The notes under the pieces are model-generated. The model searched no databases. It saw nothing but the letters and a program-made list of their open reading frames with translations, and had not been told where the DNA came from. A program made the translations under genes and the position numbers. From Actinomycetota bacterium (GTDB lineage: Bacteria > Actinomycetota > Thermoleophilia > Solirubrobacterales > Solirubrobacteraceae), in the NCBI GenBank assembly GCA_005888335.1, contig VAWY01000304.1:1-5960 (forward strand): a DNA stretch of 5,960 bases. Reading direction: 5' to 3'. This document shows, piece by piece, positions 1 through 5,021 of the stretch. Position 1 is the first letter of the stretch; every line of letters begins with the position of its first letter.

Positions 1-48
1 CGCCCGGATGCGCCGGGCGTTGGGGGTGGGTGAGGTGTGGAACGGCAT
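1..48 (-). CDS. Start of an unidentified minus-strand gene, cut by the left window edge
   Basis: Reading leftwards from the ATG at 48-46 gives 16 codons (MPFHTSPTPNARRIRA) that continue past the window edge. Two things support real coding. Fifteen of the 16 codons end in G or C while positions one and two are mixed, which is the codon signature of the confirmed genes here. A GGAG sits 9 nt upstream of the ATG, within the palindrome at 51-62. No stop codon occurs in this frame inside the window. The fragment is too short to assign a family, so no function is proposed. The competing reading is a plus-strand gene ending in TGA at 31-33, but its G/C third-position bias is weaker. Confidence 0.4.
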   Translation of the reverse strand, partial: MPFHTSPTPNARRIRA

Positions 49-50
49 GT

Positions 51-62
51 CGGAGATCTCCG
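51..62. promoter_or_regulatory. Perfect 12-bp palindrome CGGAGATCTCCG
   Basis: This fully symmetric 12-bp sequence lies 3 bp upstream of the putative minus-strand ATG at 48. Its minus-strand copy includes the GGAG that would be that gene's ribosome binding site. The symmetry and position would suit an operator for a dimeric repressor, but that is inference, and a chance palindrome in GC-rich DNA is possible. The rest of the 49-175 gap shows no recognisable promoter, RNA gene or T-tailed terminator; it also holds the overlapping palindromes CGCCGGCG (122-129) and GCGATCGC (127-134). Confidence 0.25.
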
Positions 63-175
63 TGCAGTCGGGCCCGGGCGGTCGCCGAGGCGGTGTTTGT
101 GGGAGCGACTCTCGTGACGCGCGCCGGCGATCGCAGCGACCAAAGGGATGGAGGGCGCCACCCCACCGCGACCGC

Positions 176-607
176 CTACGGGCCGGCCCGCCAGCGGAGC
201 GCGCGCTCGGGGCGCAGCAGGAGGAGCGGCCCGCGGGGCGATCGCGCGCGGTACGGCTCGTACTTGCGTCGCAGCGCGTCGAGCGCGTCGGGGTGGTCGG
301 CTGGCTCCGCGATCGTGATCCGGCCGAGCAGCTGCACCCACGCCAGCGCGCTCCAGTCGTCGTCGTAGCGGTCGATCGTGATCGCGGCGGCGGGGTTCCT
401 GCGCAGCCAGCGGACCCGCGCCAGCTCGGCGCCCGGCTTGCGCTTCGGCTTGTCGTCGACGGCCGAGACGACCGCGGTGGCGGTCAGCGCGAACGTGATC
501 GGCATGACGCGCGGGTGGCCGGCGTCGTCCGTGAGGCCGAGGTGGGCGACGCGGGCGGTGCGCAGCAGCTCTTGCGCCCAGGGCGGAAGGTCGTGCATGG
601 GCCGCAT
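176..607 (-). CDS. PPOX-class oxidoreductase, Rv0121-like (probably F420-dependent)
   Basis: The product is a small split beta-barrel flavin/F420-binding protein of the pyridoxamine-5'-phosphate-oxidase-like superfamily. The Rv0121-like hallmarks appear in order: LPPWAQELL near the start, ARVAHLGLTDDAGHPRVMPITFAL (first strands, seen in two parts), the AVDDKPKRK segment, a stretch of RNPAAAITIDRYDDDW type, then WVQLLGR, and a C-terminal RRKYEPYR followed by a short strand ending in RWRAGP. Members are cytoplasmic and thought to use F420 or a flavin; the substrate cannot be read from the sequence. The start is uncertain. ATG codons exist at 658, 607 and 598. I chose 607 (143 residues) because the conserved fold begins immediately after it, because 17 extra residues would be atypical, and because this leaves about 65 nt for divergent promoters before fliJ. 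The 658 start has a weak GGTGG 4 nt upstream and cannot be excluded. The gene is divergent from the flagellar genes and has no evident functional tie to them. Confidence 0.85.
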   Translation of the reverse strand: MRPMHDLPPWAQELLRTARVAHLGLTDDAGHPRVMPITFALTATAVVSAVDDKPKRKPGAELARVRWLRRNPAAAITIDRYDDDWSALAWVQLLGRITIAEPADHPDALDALRRKYEPYRARSPRGPLLLLRPERALRWRAGP

Positions 608-672
608 CGTCCCGCGTCCGACAGCCGTCCACTCACCCTGAACCCACTCCGTCGCCATCCGACCACCGGAGC
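608..672. promoter_or_regulatory. Divergent intergenic region, presumed promoters for the oxidoreductase and the fliJ operon
   Basis: Whatever transcribes the fliJ-led operon from nearby must lie here or inside the 5' end of the divergent oxidoreductase gene, because no same-strand gene precedes fliJ. I see no convincing sigma-70 hexamers and no flagellar sigma-28-like TAAA/GCCGATAA elements on either strand. The promoter call rests on gene orientation only. If the oxidoreductase really starts at 658, the non-coding gap shrinks to 14 nt. Confidence 0.35.
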
Positions 673-1128
673 GTGGGCCAGACGTTCACCTTCGGCCTCG
701 AGCGTGTCCGCGAGCTTCGCGAGCACACCGAGGCCCGGGCCAAGGAGAAGCTCGCCGCTTCGCTGCACCAGCGCCTGAAGGGCGTCGCGATGCTCGCCGC
801 CGCCAGCGACGCGCTGACCGCGGCGGCCGAGGCCGCCTCCCCGCAGGCGGGCGTGCGCCAGAGCGCCGGCGACATGCTCGCCCACAAGCGCTGGGTGCAG
901 GCGCTGCGCCGCGACCACGAGCAGGCCGCGCTGTCGGTCGACCGGCTCGACGCCGAGGTCGACGCCCGGCGGGCCGCGCTCGGCGACGCGAGCCGCGAGC
1001 GCGAGATCCTCGAGCGGCTCAAGGAGCGCCAGGCCGCCGAGCACCGCGCGCGCCTCGCGCGCCGCGAGGGCGCCGAGCTCGACGAGCTCGCCCTGTCGAT
1101 GCATCAGCGCCAGGCGGGGGCACGATGA
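673..1128 (+). CDS. fliJ: Flagellar export protein FliJ
   Basis: FliJ is the small coiled-coil stalk of the flagellar type III ATPase complex at the cytoplasmic face; it links the FliI ring to the export gate FlhA and helps recycle chaperones. The N-terminus FTFGLERVRELREHTE (residues 5-20) matches the family's F-x-F-x-LE-x-V-x-x-LR start. The rest of the 151 residues is heptad-like, rich in Ala, Glu, Arg and Leu, and lacks Pro except once near residue 57, as expected for a long antiparallel coiled coil. The length is normal. The start is a GTG, the only start codon before the conserved motif. The nearest SD-like GGAG (668-671) is only 1 nt away, so initiation may be weak or non-canonical. 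The stop overlaps the next ATG as ATGA (4 nt), which indicates translational coupling. The usual fliF-fliI genes do not precede it. Confidence 0.9.
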   Translation: MGQTFTFGLERVRELREHTEARAKEKLAASLHQRLKGVAMLAAASDALTAAAEAASPQAGVRQSAGDMLAHKRWVQALRRDHEQAALSVDRLDAEVDARRAALGDASREREILERLKERQAAEHRARLARREGAELDELALSMHQRQAGAR

Positions 1129-1772
1129 GCGCCGAGGCCGCCGTCACCCGCGTGGGGGAGATCCAGGCGATGCTCGGTGCGCTGCGCGGGCAGGGCCCGG
1201 CCACCGGCGGCGCCACGCCGCCCTCCACCGACTTCGCGGCCAAGCTGCAGAGCGCCACCGCCGCCACCGCCGCCCCCGTCGCGACCGCAGCGGTCGCGGG
1301 CGGCTCGAGCACGCCCTACGACGCGCTGATCGCCGAGTCCGCGCAGCGCAACGGCGTCGACCCCGCGCTGCTCAAGGGCCTCATCCGCCAGGAGTCCAAC
1401 TTCAACCCGGCCGCGCGCAGCGGCGCCGGCGCCGTCGGCCTGACCCAGCTCATGCCGGCCACGGCCGCCGGCCTCGGCGTCGCCGACCCGACCGATCCCG
1501 CCCAGGCGATCGAGGGCGGCGCCCGCTACCTGCGCGCGCAGCTCGACCGCTTCGGCGGCGACGAGGCCAAGGCCCTCGCCGCCTACAACGCCGGCCCGGG
1601 CGCGGTGCAGCGCTTCGGCGGCGTCCCCCCGTACGCCGAGACCCAGGCCTACGTGCAGCGGGTTCTCGGCTACGCCCGCGACTACGGATCCCCGCTTCAC
1701 GGATCCCTGGCGAGTTCGCAAGCGAGCTCGAGCGGGACGCTCCTGTCCAACCCAACCCCGATCGGAAGCTGA
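1125..1772 (+). CDS. Flagellar-cluster lytic transglycosylase (SLT domain)
   Basis: This is a peptidoglycan lytic transglycosylase that cleaves the MurNAc-GlcNAc bond with formation of 1,6-anhydroMurNAc. The SLT/goose-lysozyme-like domain spans about residues 63-185. It shows the catalytic glutamate E90 in LIRQESNFNP, the GLTQLMP motif (105-111), and the AYNAG motif (153-157) followed by YAETQAYV. Residues 1-60 are a low-complexity Ala/Thr-rich leader with no hydrophobic signal peptide, so Sec export looks unlikely. An FAAKL motif at 37-41 resembles a flagellar export-gate signal. In this cluster it probably opens the wall for the rod, the role FlgJ's enzymatic domain has in proteobacteria; that is inference from context. 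The C-terminal 25 residues are Ser-rich. It overlaps fliJ by ATGA, and its stop shares one base with the fliK ATG. It is not homologous to the FlgJ glucosaminidase domain. Confidence 0.9.
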   Translation: MSAEAAVTRVGEIQAMLGALRGQGPATGGATPPSTDFAAKLQSATAATAAPVATAAVAGGSSTPYDALIAESAQRNGVDPALLKGLIRQESNFNPAARSGAGAVGLTQLMPATAAGLGVADPTDPAQAIEGGARYLRAQLDRFGGDEAKALAAYNAGPGAVQRFGGVPPYAETQAYVQRVLGYARDYGSPLHGSLASSQASSSGTLLSNPTPIGS

Positions 1773-2987
1773 TGCCAGACATGCTCAGCGTGCCGACGGC
1801 GCCTCCCGCGCCGCCCGGCCCGCCCGATTCGGCCTCTGCCCCGCCCGGCAGGGAGACCGAGGGACCGCCGTTCGCGAAGGTCCTCGAAGACCAGCAGGCC
1901 CGGACCGCCACGGCGGAGGGCCGCTCCGGAGGCGACGACACGCCGAAGGCCCCCAAGACCGACGACCCGGCCACGACCGGCCAGGACGCCAAGCCGCACG
2001 ACCCGTGCGCGGACACCGTGCCGGCCGGCGCCGTGCAGGCGCTCGCCCTGGCGATGACGCCGGCCGCGAACGTCGCCGCCGCGGCGCCGACGACGACGGC
2101 CACGCCGGCCGCCGCGGCGACGATCGCTGCGCCGGCCCTCGCGACCGCTCAGCTCGTCGCCGCCGCCGCCGCTCCGGCGCAGGCAGGTGTCGCGACCGGC
2201 GCATCGGCGACCGCCGCGACCGCCGCGACGGCTACGGCGCTCGCCGGCGCCACGCCGGCCGACGCCATGTCCGCGTCCGCCGCGACCACGGCGCCCGGGA
2301 CCACCACCGACCGCCCGGGCGCGGCCGCCGGCACCAAAACCCCCGGCCCCTCGCTCCAGGCGCCGGCCACCGCCGCGCCCGGCGCCCAGGCGCCGGCCGC
2401 CCAGGCGCCCGCGGCCCCGGGGGCCGCGGCCCAGCAGGCCGCGACGGGCCAGCAGCCCGCCCCGACCGCCGACGCGACCGCTCAGCCGGCGGCGACCACG
2501 GCGGCCACCAGCGACGCGCCCGCCGCCTCGGCGACGGTGCAGGGCACGCCGGCGAATCCCGCCGCAACGCCGGCCGCCGTCCAGGCGCACCGCGCAGCTC
2601 CCGCGCACGCCCCGGCTCCGCCGGCGCCGCTCAACACCGCGCACGCCGTCGAGCGCATCCAGGCGATGGTCCACGTGGCCCACGCCCGGGGCGCGGCCCA
2701 CGCGCGGCTGGAGCTGCACCCCGCCGAGCTCGGCGGCGTGACGATCCAGCTGCACGTCACGCACGACGGCCTGCGGGCCCACATCGCCGCCGACAACGCC
2801 GAGGCCCTGCCGCTCCTGCAGAAGGCCGCGGCCGACCTGCAGCGCTCGCTCGAGGACCGCGGGATCGACCTGCGGGGGCTGGACTTCGGGCTCGCGCCCG
2901 ACGCCGAGGCCGGCGCGTCGCGTGACGACGGCCGCGCCCCGGACGGTCGAGCTCCCCGCCGGGGCGCTCGTCGACGTGCGCGCCTGA
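1772..2987 (+). CDS. fliK: Flagellar hook-length control protein FliK, with apparent +1 frameshift near the 3' end
   Basis: FliK is an exported molecular ruler that sets hook length and, through its C-terminal domain, switches the export gate from hook to filament substrates. Residues 1 to about 290 are a long Ala/Pro/Thr/Gln-rich region, normal for the disordered ruler part, with an FAKVL motif at 34-38. The conserved domain (Flg_hook type) spans about 310-374: HARLELHPAELGG, then IQLHV, LQRSLEDRGIDL and GLDFGL. After that the frame degenerates into Arg/Pro-rich sequence with poor G/C third positions; read straight through it would stop at 3064 and overlap flgD by 73 bp. Moving forward one base between about 2894 and 2945 restores a FliK-like tail, VELPAGALVDVRA, with uniform G/C third positions and TGA at 2985-2987, 4 nt before flgD. 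I therefore end the gene at 2987 (about 404 residues). The cause may be a sequencing indel (CCCC at 2937-2940 is a candidate), a real mutation, or programmed shifting. A GGAAG lies 3 nt before the ATG, and an in-frame ATG at 1781 is an alternative start. Confidence 0.85.
2207..2230 (+). repeat. 9-bp tandem repeat (GCGACCGCC) inside fliK
   Basis: There are two full copies and one partial copy of a 9-bp unit, encoding Ala/Thr-rich residues of the disordered FliK region. The unit length is a multiple of three, so copy-number change would keep frame. Confidence 0.6.
2356..2412 (+). repeat. Short imperfect repeats (CCAGGCGCCGGCC) inside fliK
   Basis: Copies begin at 2356, 2386 and 2401, the third diverging after nine bases. 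The offsets of 30 and 15 bp are in-frame multiples. They encode a repeated QAPA motif in the Pro/Ala-rich ruler segment. Slippage here could change FliK length without a frameshift. Confidence 0.55.
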
Positions 2988-2991
2988 CGCC

Positions 2992-3396
2992 ATGGCCGCC
3001 ATCAACCCCATCGGCTCCACGACGACCGGCGCGACCACCGCGGCGAACTCCTCCAGCTCGATGATGGACAAGGACACGTTCCTCAAGCTCCTCGTCGAGC
3101 AGCTGCGCCACCAGGACCCCACCGCGCCCGCTGACAGCTCGCAGTGGACGGCCCAGATGGCCCAGTTCTCGACCGTCGAACAGCTGACCAACCTGGCGAA
3201 GTCGACCACGCAGAGCGCCAAGTCGGCCGCCATGACGGAGGCGGTCGGCCTGCTCGGCCGCACGGTGTCCTACCTTCGGGACGGCGCGGCCGTGCAAGGC
3301 ACGGTCGAGCGCGTCGACGTCGGCTCGAACGGGCCGACGCTCACGATCGGCGGCCAGTCCGGCATCACGACCGACAGCCTGGTCGACGTGGCATGA
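2992..3396 (+). CDS. flgD: Flagellar hook assembly (cap) protein FlgD, short form
   Basis: FlgD sits at the tip of the growing hook, helps FlgE polymerise, and is discarded when the hook is finished. The diagnostic N-terminal block is clear: DKDTFLKLLVEQLRHQDP (26-43), then QWTAQMAQFSTVEQL. FLKLL at 30-34 also fits the export-gate recognition motif. After a polar linker, about residues 86-134 (LLGRTVSY, then a short beta-rich stretch ending SLVDVA) look like part of the Tudor-like domain. The immunoglobulin-like domain of the roughly 230-residue enterobacterial FlgD is absent; at 134 residues it is close to the short Gram-positive forms, so I do not regard it as truncated. No good SD precedes the ATG, which lies 4 nt after the reconstructed fliK stop, so reinitiation is likely. 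The stop overlaps the next ATG as ATGA. Confidence 0.92.
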   Translation: MAAINPIGSTTTGATTAANSSSSMMDKDTFLKLLVEQLRHQDPTAPADSSQWTAQMAQFSTVEQLTNLAKSTTQSAKSAAMTEAVGLLGRTVSYLRDGAAVQGTVERVDVGSNGPTLTIGGQSGITTDSLVDVA

Positions 3397-3770
3397 GCGT
3401 GCCGGTCCACAACCCGGCCCTCGTCCCACCCGTCGGCGCGACGGCCCTCGCGGCCCCGCGCCCGACCGCCGCGCCGAAGGGCGCCTCGTTCGCCGAGCTG
3501 CTCAAGCAGCGCACGAGCGGCGTGCAGTTCTCGGGCCACGCGCTCGAGCGCGTGCAGCGCCGCGGCATCGACACCTCGCCACAGACCCTCGACCGCCTCG
3601 ACGGGGCCGTGCAGCGCGCGGCCGCCAAGGGCGCCCGCGAGTCCGTGGTCCTGGTCGACGGGACGGCCTTCGTCGTCTCCGTCCGCAACCGCACCGTCAT
3701 CACGGCGGTGGACGCGCAGCACATGCGCGAGCACGTGTTCACCAACATCGATTCGGCCGTCATCGGCTGA
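3393..3770 (+). CDS. TIGR02530-type flagellar operon protein
   Basis: This conserved small protein (125 residues) is found in many Gram-positive and related flagellar operons between flgD and flgE; its biochemical role is not established to my knowledge. Residues 1-32 are a Pro/Ala-rich disordered leader, followed by SFAELLKQ (32-39). The family core runs from about residue 44: VQFSGHALERVQRRGI, a helical stretch with AVQRAAAKGARES, then VVLVDGTAFVVSVRNRTVITA, and the hallmark VFTNIDSAVIG (115-125) at the C-terminus. There is no signal peptide or membrane segment. It starts on the ATGA overlap with flgD, so the two are co-translated. Its place between the hook cap and hook genes, and the FAELL motif, suggest an early export substrate or hook-assembly factor; that is inference. 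I recognise the family from memory of its motifs. Confidence 0.85.
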   Translation: MSVPVHNPALVPPVGATALAAPRPTAAPKGASFAELLKQRTSGVQFSGHALERVQRRGIDTSPQTLDRLDGAVQRAAAKGARESVVLVDGTAFVVSVRNRTVITAVDAQHMREHVFTNIDSAVIG

Positions 3771-3782
3771 GAAACCCGACCG

Positions 3783-3801
3783 GACCTCCTTCGAGGAAGT
3801 C
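3783..3801 (+). promoter_or_regulatory. Stem-loop in the flgE leader
   Basis: GAC-c-TCCT / TCG loop / AGGA-a-GTC forms seven base pairs with one internal mismatch. A second small hairpin, GGGG-ACA-CCCC, follows at 3802-3812. There is no U-tract, so an intrinsic terminator is unlikely. The left arm contains ACCTCCTT, which resembles the 16S anti-Shine-Dalgarno sequence. The 61-nt gap 3771-3831 is the first sizeable break after fliJ. A role in tuning hook-protein translation is inference. Confidence 0.4.
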
Positions 3802-3813
3802 GGGGACACCCCC

Positions 3814-3821
3814 AAGGAAGG
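3814..3821 (+). promoter_or_regulatory. Strong ribosome binding site of flgE (AAGGAAGG)
   Basis: The purine-rich AAGGAAGG ends 10 nt before the ATG at 3832 and 13 nt before the second ATG at 3835. It is the strongest SD seen in the window, fitting the high copy number needed for hook subunits. A closer ATG at 3824 is out of frame and ends after three codons. Confidence 0.65.
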
Positions 3822-3831
3822 TGATGCGCAA

Positions 3832-4722
3832 ATGATGCGCGGAATGTTCAGCGCCGTTTCCGGCCTGAAGACCCAGCAGGTCATGCTCGACGTCGCGGCC
3901 AACGACCTGGCCAACGTCAACACCGTGGGCTACAAGGCAGCGCGGACCACGTTCAAGGACCAGCTCCAGCAGCTGGTGCGCACGAGCTCGGCCTCGGGCG
4001 CCGGCTTCGGCGGCGCCAACGCGGCCCAGATCGGCCTCGGCGTCGGCCTCGGCACGATCGACAACCTCATGAGCGGCGGCGCCGTCCAGGCGACGGGCAA
4101 CGCGCTGGACCTCGCCATCCAGGGCGACGGCTGGTTCCGCACCGGCCCGGGCACGCCGACCCCCGGGACGCCGGCCGCCGGCACGCCGGCGCAGGCCGTG
4201 ATGACCTATACCCGCGCCGGCAACTTCAGCCGCAACGACCTGGGCTACCTGGTCACCGGCACCGGCGACTACGTGATCGGCAAGACGCAGCCCGCCGGCA
4301 CCACGGACTGCTTCATCAACCTCCCGGCCGGCGCCACCGACGTCGCCATCGGCGGCGACGGCGCGGTGAGCTTCGTGCCGCCGGCGGGCTTCACGCAGCC
4401 CGCGGGGCTGCCCCCGATCACCGCCGGCCGCGCCGTCGCCGGGTACATCTCGCTGGCGAAGTTCCCCAACGAGAACGGCCTCGAGCGCGTCACGGGCAAC
4501 CGCTGGCGCGCGGGCCAGAACGCCGGCACCGAGACGGTCGGCACGCCCGGCCAGGGCGGCGTGTTCGGCCAGACCAGCGCCGGCGCGCTCGAGATGTCCA
4601 ACGTCGACCTCGCGAGCGAGTTCACCACCCTCATCACCGCCCAGCGCGGCTTCCAGGCCAACTCCCGGATCATCTCGTCGGCCGACGAGATGCTCCAGGA
4701 CCTGGTCAACCTGCACCGCTAG
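3832..4722 (+). CDS. flgE: Flagellar hook protein FlgE
   Basis: FlgE polymerises into the hook, the universal joint between rod and filament. The N-terminal rod/hook signature is present: MFSAVSGL (5-12), then the family box NDLANVNTVGYKAARTTF (24-41), where the usual NN-x-ANV-x-T-x-GYK reads N-D. DLAIQGDGWF (93-102) and TRAGNFSRN follow in the order typical of the family. The C-terminal block LEMSNVDLASEFTTLI, then TAQRGFQANSRII, ends the protein as expected. At 296 residues it is short, like Gram-positive hooks, and the D2 region is small. It could be confused with FlgG or FlgF, but its place after flgD and before flbD favours FlgE. FKDQL at 41-45 lies where the Salmonella FlgE export motif lies. 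A GTPxx repeat interrupts residues 107-121. The start may be either of two adjacent ATGs (3832 or 3835). Confidence 0.9.
   Translation: MMRGMFSAVSGLKTQQVMLDVAANDLANVNTVGYKAARTTFKDQLQQLVRTSSASGAGFGGANAAQIGLGVGLGTIDNLMSGGAVQATGNALDLAIQGDGWFRTGPGTPTPGTPAAGTPAQAVMTYTRAGNFSRNDLGYLVTGTGDYVIGKTQPAGTTDCFINLPAGATDVAIGGDGAVSFVPPAGFTQPAGLPPITAGRAVAGYISLAKFPNENGLERVTGNRWRAGQNAGTETVGTPGQGGVFGQTSAGALEMSNVDLASEFTTLITAQRGFQANSRIISSADEMLQDLVNLHR
4150..4194 (+). repeat. Three 15-bp repeats encoding GTPxx in flgE
   Basis: Units start at 4150, 4165 and 4180 and encode GTPTP, GTPAA and GTPAQ. They lie between GWFRTGP and the TYTRAGNF motif, where hook proteins usually have a short loop. The 15-bp period preserves frame, and the divergence between units points to an older expansion. 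Confidence 0.7.
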
Positions 4723-4730
4723 GCCTGAGT

Positions 4731-4735
4731 AGGAG
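4731..4735 (+). promoter_or_regulatory. Ribosome binding site for flbD (AGGAG)
   Basis: AGGAG lies 12 nt before the ATG at 4748 in the 25-nt flgE-flbD gap, slightly longer than ideal spacing. A TGAGG at 4741-4745 is only 2 nt from the start. Confidence 0.45.
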
Positions 4736-4747
4736 CTGACTGAGGCC

Positions 4748-4981
4748 ATGATCCAGCTGCACCGCCTCGGCGCCGGCCCGGCGCCCTTCACCCTCAACCC
4801 CGATCTGATCGTGACCGTCGAGGCCAACCCGGACACGACGATCGCGCTCACCACGGGGACGAGGGTCGTCGTCAGCGAGAGCGTCGAGGCGGTCGTGGCC
4901 GCCGTGCGGGACTGGCGCGCCGGCATCCTCGCCGGCGCGTTCCACCGGACCAACGCGTCCAACGGCGCGCCGTTGCGGTGA
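4748..4981 (+). CDS. flbD: FlbD/SwrD family flagellar protein
   Basis: This is a small cytoplasmic protein of the FlbD family (77 residues). Its Bacillus subtilis member, SwrD, is needed for swarming and raises flagellar motor power, apparently through the stators. The family pattern is clear: MIQLHRL at the start, FTLNPDLIVTVEANPDTTIAL (seen as F-x-LN-x-DLI, then PDT), then the VVVSESVEAVVAAVRDWR block (45-62). No signal peptide or membrane segment is visible. The last 15 residues are unconserved. It should not be confused with the unrelated Caulobacter transcription factor also called FlbD. It directly precedes motA here, which fits a stator-linked function; in B. subtilis it sits in the fla/che operon away from motAB. 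Confidence 0.92.
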   Translation: MIQLHRLGAGPAPFTLNPDLIVTVEANPDTTIALTTGTRVVVSESVEAVVAAVRDWRAGILAGAFHRTNASNGAPLR

Positions 4982-4982
4982 A

Positions 4983-5018
4983 GATCGGCCCGCGTCCGCC
5001 GATCACCGTTCCTGAACG
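4983..5018 (+). promoter_or_regulatory. Two inverted repeats in the motA leader
   Basis: A perfect 7-bp inverted repeat, GATCGGC (4983-4989) and GCCGATC (4998-5004) with an 8-nt loop, starts one base after the flbD stop. A second, CGTTC-CT-GAACG (5007-5018), ends 3 nt before the motA ATG. No T-tract follows, so a classic terminator is unlikely. Operator or mRNA-structure roles are both possible; no Shine-Dalgarno sequence is visible for motA. Confidence 0.45.
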
Positions 5019-5021
5019 CTC

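Noticed and set aside
1..19. 7-bp stem CGCCCGG/CCGGGCG with a 5-nt loop as a terminator
   Set aside because: No T-tract follows on either strand, and it lies inside the likely minus-strand coding start. It is probably a chance GC-rich repeat.
8..778. Long plus-strand open frame across the oxidoreductase and the start of fliJ
   Set aside because: It runs antisense to the conserved oxidoreductase and out of frame with fliJ, has Arg-rich composition and shows no motif.
1697..2782. 361-codon minus-strand open frame opposite fliK
   Set aside because: Its product is almost only Gly and Arg, and it is the complement of the Ala/Pro-rich fliK codons. No motif or start signal supports it.
2988..3064. 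Unshifted fliK tail extending into flgD
   Set aside because: It is Arg/Pro-rich with poor G/C third positions and is an out-of-frame reading of flgD; the +1 frame gives a better tail.
2992..3396. FlgD as a truncated pseudogene because it lacks the Ig-like domain
   Set aside because: Short FlgD proteins of about this size are normal in Gram-positive bacteria, and the reading frame ends with an ATGA coupling to the next gene.
3824..3835. ATG at 3824 close to the flgE ribosome binding site
   Set aside because: It is out of frame with flgE and reaches a stop after three codons (M-R-K). It might affect initiation but is not a gene.
3760..4962. 400-codon minus-strand open frame opposite flgE and flbD
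   Set aside because: It is antisense to two well-recognised genes, has composition typical of a shadow frame (Gly/Arg/Ala-rich, no recognisable domain), and arises because stop codons are rare in GC-rich DNA.
5007..5018. CGTTC-CT-GAACG as an SOS (LexA) box
   Set aside because: The Gram-positive LexA box has the opposite half-site order (CGAAC-N4-GTTCG) with a 4-nt spacer, so this dyad does not match.
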